Position numbers and translations under genes: made by a program. From the IMG/VR virus record IMGVR_UViG_3300023119_000128, positions 1-23,551 of that record: a stretch of DNA of 23,551 bases. One strand, given 5' to 3'. Positions 5,884 through 10,708 of the stretch are shown here, one piece after another (the first letter of the stretch is position 1; the number at the start of each line of letters is the position of its first letter). This DNA comes from a virus. The notes beneath the pieces were generated by a model. The model did not search any database, was not told where the DNA came from, and saw nothing but the letters and a program-made list of their open reading frames with translations.

Positions 5884-6426
5884 TTAAGCGGCCTCCAACC
5901 ATTCTTTATAAGTTACAATATTTTCCAACTTCTTCACAAGTTCCCTACCATAATCTGTAAACAGAATATTGTAGTCATAAACCCAACCTTCCACATCTTG
6001 TATGTGGTAGAACTCTTGTCCAGCAGTCAACCAACGCAAAGCGGTTTCTTCATCACCAGCACCCAAGGCGATAGTTTTCTGAACAAGTTCTTTGAACTCT
6101 TCTACTTGTTCAGCATAGAACTTCTGTTCCCTCTCATACTCTTCATTGGCGACTTTGCAGAGATGTTCATACTCATCTTTGAGTTCTTCATCAGTCATGT
6201 TGTCGAAATCATAATGACGACCTTTCACACCATATGCATCCTTGTGTGTTTCATACACTGCCTGTTCCAACATATAGCGATCATACTGGGCAGGAGTGGT
6301 AATACCATACTCTTTCCAGTGTTCAATATCGGTAGTAATCATACCAGCCCAACTGCCTGGATTTGCATCAATCCACTCTTGGGTTTTGGCATTGATTGCC
6401 TCGATATGTTTTACTAAGTCATTCAT
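5884..6426 (-). CDS. Hypothetical acidic protein
   Basis: This 180-residue acidic protein is rich in Glu, Tyr and Trp, with long helical stretches (DEELKDEYEHLCKVANEEYE and EQVEEFKELVQKTIALG). No membrane segment, signal peptide or metal site is seen. GAGG lies 7 nt before the ATG. It is the first gene behind the consensus promoter at 6456-6484 and so probably is expressed strongly and early. Function unknown. Confidence 0.75.
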   Translation of the reverse strand: MNDLVKHIEAINAKTQEWIDANPGSWAGMITTDIEHWKEYGITTPAQYDRYMLEQAVYETHKDAYGVKGRHYDFDNMTDEELKDEYEHLCKVANEEYEREQKFYAEQVEEFKELVQKTIALGAGDEETALRWLTAGQEFYHIQDVEGWVYDYNILFTDYGRELVKKLENIVTYKEWLEAA

Positions 6427-6455
6427 AATTTCACCTCATTTCTCACTATACTTAC

Positions 6456-6484
6456 ATTATATGTTATCAGAACAACAATGTCAA
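6456..6484 (-). promoter_or_regulatory. Consensus sigma70 promoter (cassette copy 2)
   Basis: Minus strand: TTGACA (6484-6479), 17-nt spacer ending TTGTTCTGATAACA, TATAAT (6461-6456). The -35/-10 boxes and most of the spacer are identical to those at 1106-1134, and AAAAAGTGC precedes the -35 box in both. No terminator hairpin accompanies this copy. Confidence 0.9.
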
Positions 6485-6498
6485 GCACTTTTTGGCAT

Positions 6499-6825
6499 TT
6501 ATTCCACACGATCATGGATAGGAACAGCACCATAAAAGTGAACACCCAACATCTCTTCGATTTTATTACTAAACCGTGAATCAGATGTTGCGGCATAGTT
6601 GCCACCCATCATAGTCTGTTTACCCTCTGCTTCCTCTGGAATCACTTTCACAGAAGAACCGAAACCGAAAGTCTGTTTTACCAGTTTTGCGGCAGGGTAA
6701 TCATCAGATGGATCGAAAGGCCCATCCACATTTGTCAAACAAAGTCCTTTGATGTTGCGTGATGAAACACCACCGTTTGTGCAATCATACTTGCCGTTCT
6801 TATATACATCTACTAACAATCCCAT
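6499..6825 (-). CDS. Hypothetical protein
   Basis: The 108-residue protein starts MGLLVDVYKNGKYDCTNGGV, then GLCLTNVDGPFDPSDDYPAA. It is rich in Gly, Asp and aromatic residues and looks like a compact beta-rich soluble domain. AAGGAG lies 6 nt before the ATG. It follows the gene at 6836-7093 by 10 nt and is probably read from the promoter at 7125-7153; its stop precedes promoter copy 2. I do not recognise the family. Confidence 0.7.
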   Translation of the reverse strand: MGLLVDVYKNGKYDCTNGGVSSRNIKGLCLTNVDGPFDPSDDYPAAKLVKQTFGFGSSVKVIPEEAEGKQTMMGGNYAATSDSRFSNKIEEMLGVHFYGAVPIHDRVE

Positions 6826-6835
6826 AATATTCTCC

Positions 6836-7093
6836 TTAGTTAATCCACTCTAGGCGGTTGTCTTCAAGGATGATGTCACGAACTCTTTCTCTGTCGAGGG
6901 AGTCACCACCACCCCATGTCATTTCATCATTTAGAGATGCAATGTATTTCTTAGTAGCATTCAAAACCATTCTATTAGTCATACCTTTAATTGGGTAGAT
7001 ACCAGATTTTGCATTGTAGAATGAATCTACATATGCAACGAAATCACAGATTTCTGAAACGATTTCATCAACATTTGAAACGATTTTAGTCAT
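6836..7093 (-). CDS. Small hypothetical protein
   Basis: An 85-residue protein starting MTKIVSNVDEIVSEICDFVA, with a basic middle (KGMTNRMVLNATKKYIASL) and acidic C-terminus. GAGG lies 6-7 nt before the ATG. Its leader (GTTGAGAGAAAGAGGT) is the best complementary match to the CU-rich part of the putative small RNA at 1147-1246. First gene behind promoter copy 3. No family recognised. Confidence 0.7.
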   Translation of the reverse strand: MTKIVSNVDEIVSEICDFVAYVDSFYNAKSGIYPIKGMTNRMVLNATKKYIASLNDEMTWGGGDSLDRERVRDIILEDNRLEWIN

Positions 7094-7124
7094 AATTTAC
7101 CTCTTTCTCTCAACTTACATATAC

Positions 7125-7153
7125 AGTATATGTTATCAGAACAAGTTTGTCAA
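7125..7153 (-). promoter_or_regulatory. Sigma70 promoter (cassette copy 3)
   Basis: Minus strand: TTGACA (7153-7148), 17-nt spacer ending TTGTTCTGATAACA, TATACT (7130-7125). It has the same AAAAAGTGC upstream flank as copies 1 and 2, and as in copy 1 a terminator hairpin lies just upstream (7177-7215). Confidence 0.88.
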
Positions 7154-7176
7154 GCACTTTTTAGCAAAAAATGGCA

Positions 7177-7215
7177 TAAAAAAAACCCTGTAAAATCAAT
7201 GACTTACAGGGTTTT
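7177..7215 (-). terminator. Rho-independent terminator, near-copy of 1147-1185
   Basis: 12-bp inverted repeat AAAACCCTGTAA (7182-7193) / TTACAGGGTTTT (7204-7215), loop of 10 nt, followed on the minus strand by a T run. It closes the secreted-protein gene at 7233-7502. The core from CCCTG to CAGGG matches the terminator at 1147-1185 except at one loop base. Confidence 0.9.
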
Positions 7216-7232
7216 GAATGTCCCGATTGGGA

Positions 7233-7502
7233 TTATTTTTCTTGGTTAGGATAGTAGTATGGACGATACTGATAATCGTTACCAGTGAACATATTTTGTA
7301 GATCGCCTTCACCATCTGCCTTGAACTTACCTTTGGTTCTTGCAGAACCAGAGAATGACATTGTGAAGTTTGCAGTTCCAGTTCCCTCTGCATCACCGTT
7401 CATTGTAGATGAAGCACCACCAGAGGTGTTACCGTTACCATCGTTAATAAATGCAAATGCAGAAGTTGAAGTCAATGCTAAAAGTGCGATTAAAGTTTTC
7501 AT
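7233..7502 (-). CDS. Secreted small protein, tentatively sulfur-globule-protein-like
   Basis: The 89-residue protein has a signal peptide (MKTLIALLALTSTSAFA, cleavage after A17). The mature part is rich in Gly, Asn, Ser and Thr (NDGNGNTSGGASSTMNGDAE), contains FTMSFSGSARTKGKFKADGE, and ends in an aromatic tail YQYRPYYYPN. The FxMSFSGxA phrase and Tyr/Pro-rich tail recall small secreted proteins annotated as sulfur globule proteins in marine gammaproteobacteria. This likeness is from memory and weak. The gene is monocistronic: own promoter (7572-7601), 5' stem-loop (7541-7564) and terminator (7177-7215), suggesting high regulated expression of an exported product. Confidence 0.75.
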   Translation of the reverse strand: MKTLIALLALTSTSAFAFINDGNGNTSGGASSTMNGDAEGTGTANFTMSFSGSARTKGKFKADGEGDLQNMFTGNDYQYRPYYYPNQEK

Positions 7503-7540
7503 AAAATTTTCCTTGCCCGATTGGACAGTAGTAGTAAAAT

Positions 7541-7564
7541 ATTAGTAAATAATGATTTACTAAT
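7541..7564 (-). repeat. Perfect 10-bp stem-loop at mRNA 5' end
   Basis: ATTAGTAAAT (7541-7550) and ATTTACTAAT (7555-7564) form a perfect inverted repeat with a 4-nt loop. The expected transcription start from the -10 box at 7577-7572 is near 7565, so the hairpin would be the very 5' end of the transcript. It could protect the mRNA from decay or act as an operator. Confidence 0.75.
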
Positions 7565-7571
7565 TGATACC

Positions 7572-7601
7572 ATTATATAGGAAAACTGCACAAAAAATCA
7601 A
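7572..7601 (-). promoter_or_regulatory. Sigma70-type promoter for secreted protein gene
   Basis: Minus strand: TTGATT (7601-7596), 18-nt spacer, perfect TATAAT (7577-7572). Flanked upstream by AT-rich sequence. It drives only the gene at 7233-7502 before the terminator. Confidence 0.75.
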
Positions 7602-7644
7602 CACTTTTTAGCACTGAAGTTTTTTATAGGGGTATAAGAAAAAC

Positions 7645-7800
7645 TTATATTAGATAACCTTTTCTTTGCAGTTCTTTCTGTCTTCTTTCCAAGTCAACGA
7701 GATCAACTGATTTGGCAAGGTATTTCTCTTCCCGCCTGCGTTGTCTGGTGAAACTGTCCACAGTAAACCAATCAATAAGGTGAGTAAGAAAACTTTTCAT
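7645..7800 (-). CDS. DUF3563-like small protein
   Basis: A 51-residue ORF starting at 7800 within ATGA of the previous gene's stop. The sequence (MKSFLTHLIDWFTVDSFTRQ, then RRREEKYLAKSVDLVDLERR) has the pattern of DUF3563 proteins: a short N-terminal amphipathic helix, then a charged helix with YLAxSxDxxDLExR. The family has no established function. It is translationally coupled to 7797-8003. The next 140 nt downstream contain the promoter of the secreted-protein gene. Confidence 0.75.
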   Translation of the reverse strand: MKSFLTHLIDWFTVDSFTRQRRREEKYLAKSVDLVDLERRQKELQRKGYLI

Positions 7801-8003
7801 TTCTTTTTTGCAACCTCTAACATTAGGTGTTTTGCTTCTTCATAGTAACCCATTTGTGCGAGTTGACTTGCCGCACGAGCAGCACCCATAATTTCAAAAG
7901 TTGTAATTATCTTATTAAAAACTACGGAAGTTAAGTTTGCAATCTTTTCGCAGATTTCACAGGTTTCTTGATAGGTGTGTTTTAAGACTAGTCCAATTGA
8001 CAT
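7797..8003 (-). CDS. Small helical hypothetical protein
   Basis: A 68-residue protein starting MSIGLVLKHTYQETCEICEK with a helical C-terminal part (AARAASQLAQMGYYEEAKHL) resembling a tetratricopeptide-like helix pair. The frame is open to 8048, but GGAG lies 6 nt before the ATG at 8003, and the previous gene's TAA overlaps that ATG (TAATG). Two close cysteines (CEIC) are seen. Coupled to the DUF3563-like gene by ATGA. Function unknown. Confidence 0.75.
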   Translation of the reverse strand: MSIGLVLKHTYQETCEICEKIANLTSVVFNKIITTFEIMGAARAASQLAQMGYYEEAKHLMLEVAKKK

Positions 8004-8158
8004 TATATTCTCCTTTTGTGTGTAATGTGTTGGTAGAAGGCAAGGCAATCCTCATCCTTCAAGTGTTTAGTATCTTTGTAATACTCTGTTCTAATAAATC
8101 TTACAATATCAGAACGATTTGTTTTCATTTCAAATAGTTTTGCTATCCATTTTGACAT
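8003..8158 (-). CDS. Small basic hypothetical protein
   Basis: A 51-residue ORF (MSKWIAKLFEMKTNRSDIVR, then FIRTEYYKDTKHLKDEDCLA) ending ...HKRRI at TAATG with the next gene. GAAGGAATG lies before the ATG. The short basic amphipathic N-terminus resembles that of the DUF3563-like neighbour (MKSFLTHLIDWF). A terminator-like hairpin sits immediately upstream (8181-8206). Function unknown. Confidence 0.65.
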   Translation of the reverse strand: MSKWIAKLFEMKTNRSDIVRFIRTEYYKDTKHLKDEDCLAFYQHITHKRRI

Positions 8159-8180
8159 TTTATTTCATTCCTTCAAAATT

Positions 8181-8206
8181 ACAAAAGGGACGCAATCGCA
8201 TCCCTT
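8181..8206 (-). terminator. Probable intrinsic terminator
   Basis: AAGGGATGC (8206-8198) and GCGTCCCTT (8193-8185), one G-T pair, with a 4-nt loop, form a 9-bp stem on the minus strand followed by TTGTAATTTT. It lies directly after the 18-codon mini-gene at 8208-8264. The U-tract is imperfect, so partial termination is likely. Confidence 0.65.
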
Positions 8207-8207
8207 G

Positions 8208-8264
8208 TTATTTGTTTTTTGGTCTGCTCAAAGCATCCCATTCCTCATCGGTGTAAGGCCACAT
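8208..8264 (-). CDS. 18-residue mini-protein
   Basis: The short ORF reads MWPYTDEEWDALSRPKNK and then TAA. A strong AAAGGAG lies 8 nt before the ATG, it has upstream regulatory palindromes (8295-8335), and a terminator follows at once, so it looks like a deliberately expressed mini-gene. The PYTDEEWD phrase seems familiar from tiny ORFs in other T4-like marine phages, but this is recollection only. Function unknown. Confidence 0.6.
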   Translation of the reverse strand: MWPYTDEEWDALSRPKNK

Positions 8265-8294
8265 TGTTGTTTCTCCTTTGGGGATTTACAAAGA

Positions 8295-8335
8295 TATTTA
8301 TGTCAGTATAACTGACATTTTTATTGCACAGCAAT
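8295..8335 (-). promoter_or_regulatory. Two palindromes and possible promoters upstream of mini-gene
   Basis: Two inverted repeats stand side by side: ATTGC-TGT-GCAAT (8335-8323) and ATGTCAG-TTATA-CTGACAT (8318-8300). A possible promoter TTGCTG (8334-8329), 18 nt, TATACT (8310-8305) runs through both. A T4-late-like CATAAATA (8302-8295) touches the second palindrome. The overlap of palindromes and promoter elements suggests an operator. The rest of the 8265-8369 gap holds nothing else I can see. Confidence 0.45.
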
Positions 8336-8369
8336 ATTTTTTTGGCATAACTGCTATTCCAAAAATGCA

Positions 8370-8936
8370 CTAGTCCCAACTGGAACGAACATTCTTCTCA
8401 ACATTCAAAACTTCATAACCATTGCTGTTACCATAACATCTTAGATGTGTGTAGATATTATTTGGATTGTATCTGTTAATCATATCTGTCCACCACTCAA
8501 TCGGTTTGACTGTGCAGTGGGCGTTTTCGCCGTTCGGCAGAATTGCAACTGCTGGTCTGGTGCAGATACCTAAGAATACAAATTTAGTTGCGTGTGTGAA
8601 AATCCAACTAAAGACTTCTGGGATAACTTCTTCTGGGATGTGTTCCATAACATCTGTAGAGTATATACCATCAAAGACTTGTTCTGGAAGTTTATCCCAT
8701 TCTGGGATTGAGGGGTCATAAAGAGTAGGCATAAACCCCCACTCATTATGAAGTCCTAGTTTGAAATACTGTTGTCCTTTACCACAACCATAATCTAACA
8801 GTGTTTTAGATTCTGTATCTTTTACCAGATTAACAATTGATTGATGTTGTGCTGGATAAGATACACCATCACCCCAACCATCATTATGATAAAGTTTATA
8901 CTGTTCAATGTATTTCTGTTTAACTGCTTCTGTCAT
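8370..8936 (-). CDS. Class I SAM-dependent methyltransferase
   Basis: The 188-residue protein has the Rossmann motif I LLDYGCGKGQQY (46-57), an acidic motif II residue in TLYDPS (D74), and motif IV-like FDGIYSTDVMEHIPEE (89-103). This is the pattern of small-molecule or general class I methyltransferases. No target-recognition domain is attached and the DPPY-type motif of DNA N6-methylases is absent, so the substrate is open. The N-terminus overlaps the nuclease gene by 17 nt, implying coupled expression with the nucleotide-metabolism cluster. Confidence 0.82.
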   Translation of the reverse strand: MTEAVKQKYIEQYKLYHNDGWGDGVSYPAQHQSIVNLVKDTESKTLLDYGCGKGQQYFKLGLHNEWGFMPTLYDPSIPEWDKLPEQVFDGIYSTDVMEHIPEEVIPEVFSWIFTHATKFVFLGICTRPAVAILPNGENAHCTVKPIEWWTDMINRYNPNNIYTHLRCYGNSNGYEVLNVEKNVRSSWD

Positions 8937-9258
8937 GTAACCTCACAAAATACTCGGCATCTACAACCACTAATGGTTTCTTACCGTTCTTCTTCATAAC
9001 AACAATAGGTTCATAATCTCCACTGTTGGATTCTGCTTGAGTATATGCGTCCCAAACATTAAGTTTTTCGACATTCTTACATTCAATGGAATAGGGGAAT
9101 TTCTCTCTTGCGGCTCGTGCCATAATCAAGTCTTCACCACCAGCACCCATAGAACGAGATTCAATATCTTCTGGGTGAACATCTAGTTCTTCAACTAGTT
9201 TGTCTCTTACCCACTGTTGCAGTCTCCTGCCTTTCGCTTTTGCGCTTTGCGTTTTCAT
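8920..9258 (-). CDS. PD-(D/E)XK nuclease-like protein (resolvase/Hjc-type size)
   Basis: The 112-residue protein shows a nuclease core: E33 in DIESRS, then GAGGEDLIM with D43, then the E59-C-K61 doublet of SIECKN, and a helix NVWDAYTQAES. The spacing fits the PD-(D/E)XK superfamily that includes archaeal-type Hjc and small phage resolvases. It may process branched or recombination DNA. The N-terminus is basic (MKTQSAKAKGRRLQQWVRDK). A late-promoter-like TATAAATA lies about 52 nt upstream. The first 68 nt overlap the small ORF at 9191-9346. Confidence 0.78.
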   Translation of the reverse strand: MKTQSAKAKGRRLQQWVRDKLVEELDVHPEDIESRSMGAGGEDLIMARAAREKFPYSIECKNVEKLNVWDAYTQAESNSGDYEPIVVMKKNGKKPLVVVDAEYFVRLHDRSS

Positions 9259-9346
9259 TATTTTTCATCCCAAATATTCGATCCCAATTGGATTCAAATT
9301 GCTCACGATTATTTATAGGTCTAGGTTTACTCCCTTTACCACTCAT
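9191..9346 (-). CDS. Small hypothetical protein overlapping nuclease gene
   Basis: A 51-residue ORF (MSGKGSKPRPINNREQFESN, then WDRIFGMKNNENAKRKSERQ) whose ATG at 9346 has GGAG 6 nt upstream and overlaps the zinc-ribbon gene's end. The MSGKGSKPRP...NWDRIFG phrase looks like a short conserved phage protein that would normally end after the FG-K segment. Here the frame runs on 68 nt into the nuclease gene in another frame, giving a low-complexity basic tail. Confidence 0.6.
   Translation of the reverse strand: MSGKGSKPRPINNREQFESNWDRIFGMKNNENAKRKSERQETATVGKRQTS
9310..9317 (-). promoter_or_regulatory. T4-type late promoter-like TATAAATA
   Basis: Minus strand TATAAATA (9317-9310) matches the T4 late promoter -10 consensus, which needs no -35 box. 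It is about 52 nt before the nuclease ATG at 9258, a normal late-leader distance, though it sits inside the small ORF 9191-9346. Confidence 0.4.
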
Positions 9347-9494
9347 CTTCATCTCCATCATACAGTTCATCTTCTAATTCTAACTTAGTAGCACAAAATG
9401 GACAGTAAGTTACTGAGTAGTAGTTCTCATCCAAATCGTGCTTCAATTCAAAGGATGCTTCACAGTCATCGCATTGTAGTAATTTTCTGCTCAT
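9336..9494 (-). CDS. Small zinc-ribbon protein downstream of nrdB
   Basis: A 52-residue ORF with two CxxC pairs, CDDC (residues 8-11) and CPFC (31-34), about 20 residues apart, followed by an acidic tail. This is a rubredoxin/zinc-ribbon-like knuckle pattern. Its ATG overlaps the nrdB stop as ATGA, so it is translationally coupled to the ribonucleotide reductase. It may be a metal- or redox-related accessory, but no function is demonstrated by sequence. Confidence 0.75.
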   Translation of the reverse strand: MSRKLLQCDDCEASFELKHDLDENYYSVTYCPFCATKLELEDELYDGDEDEW

Positions 9495-10699
9495 GCCACT
9501 TCTTCGTATACATCATCCCATTTACCTTTCAGTCCAGCGACTTCATATTCTGTAACACGATTCTCAAAGAAGTTTGTATGGTCTGCACCATTCAGAACCC
9601 ACTCAAGCCATGGTAGGGGATTTTCTTTTACTTTATAGTTACCCTTTAGTCCCAATTGAATTAGGCGTCTGTCTGTAATGTAACGAATATACTGTTTCAC
9701 TTCAGACTCTTCTAATCCTTCAATAGTTCCAAGTTTATATGCAAGGTCAACAAACTTATCCTCAAGTTTAACTGCAACCCTTGCCATCTCATATATATCT
9801 TTCTTAAATTCGTCATCCACGATACGAGGATGTTCTGCACAAAACGCCTTGAATACTTTAGAGATACCTTCCACATGGATAGACTCATCTCTAATACTCC
9901 ATTCAACAACTTTACCCATGCCTTTCATCTTTCCATATCTCTGGAAATTGAGAAGCATGACAAAGGATGCAAATAAAGCGACACCTTCATTCATCACTGA
10001 CTTTGCAAGTGACAACGCAAGTCCACGAACAGTAGAACTATCGTTGTCCATCATGAACTCAATCTTATCTGCCATCTCTGTGTATTCTAGAAACGCATGA
10101 TACTCACTGTCTGGTAGTCCAAGTGTTTCGTTTAGTAGTGCATATGCCCTTTGGTGAATACCTTCACGAGCAGCAAATGAACCCAACATATTACGAACCT
10201 CATTATTCTTAAACTTAGGAATGAACTGGTCATAATAGTTCTGTCCAACTGCAACATCTGATTGTGTGAACAGTCTTAGAATGTTTGTAACATATTCTTT
10301 TTCGACAGAGTTCATCTTACCAGATTTCCAATCAGCAACATCTTCTGACAAGTCAAGTTCATCTTCAATCCAGTGAACCTTTTCATGTCTTGTTGTGATT
10401 TCAACTGCAAATGGATAGTGGAAAGGTTTGTAAGTTTCTGAGAACTCCATCAAACCACCACCCTTCTTCTTCACGAACTGGTCAGAAATTGCATTGAACT
10501 GATCCCAAGTTCCAATAAGTTTTTCGTCAATAAAGATTTGGGGAACAGAACGAGCGCCTGGGACTCTTTGATAGAACGCCAGTCTCTCTTCTTCATTATC
10601 TAGTTTGTATTCTGTATATTCGTAACCATGTTGTTTGAACCATGATTTTGCCTTGTCACAAAATGGACAATGTGATTTACTATAAATTTCTACTTTCAT
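9491..10699 (-). CDS. nrdB: Ribonucleotide reductase beta subunit with N-terminal glutaredoxin domain
   Basis: The 402-residue protein opens with a glutaredoxin: EIYSKSHCPFCDKAKSWF (C11, C14), cis-Pro motif RSVPQIFID near 51-59 and GTWDQF. After a short KKKGGG linker the class I R2 protein begins at MEFSETYKPF. R2 hallmarks are present: SDVAVGQNY (Asp ligand), REGIHQRAY (Glu and His ligands plus the Tyr at the E. coli Y122 position), NEGVALFASF and IRDESIHVEG (Glu and His ligands). It forms the tyrosyl-radical subunit for dNTP synthesis; the fused domain would supply reducing power to NrdA. It follows nrdA by 9 nt. Confidence 0.93.
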   Translation of the reverse strand: MKVEIYSKSHCPFCDKAKSWFKQHGYEYTEYKLDNEEERLAFYQRVPGARSVPQIFIDEKLIGTWDQFNAISDQFVKKKGGGLMEFSETYKPFHYPFAVEITTRHEKVHWIEDELDLSEDVADWKSGKMNSVEKEYVTNILRLFTQSDVAVGQNYYDQFIPKFKNNEVRNMLGSFAAREGIHQRAYALLNETLGLPDSEYHAFLEYTEMADKIEFMMDNDSSTVRGLALSLAKSVMNEGVALFASFVMLLNFQRYGKMKGMGKVVEWSIRDESIHVEGISKVFKAFCAEHPRIVDDEFKKDIYEMARVAVKLEDKFVDLAYKLGTIEGLEESEVKQYIRYITDRRLIQLGLKGNYKVKENPLPWLEWVLNGADHTNFFENRVTEYEVAGLKGKWDDVYEEVA

Positions 10700-10708
10700 T
10701 ATCTATTC

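Noticed and set aside
5701-6417. Long plus-strand open frame of 238 codons
   Set aside because: It lies wholly opposite 5884-6426 and 5688-5882, which have ribosome sites, promoter and protein-like composition; the plus-strand product is Phe/Ile/Ser-rich, as expected from an antisense shadow.
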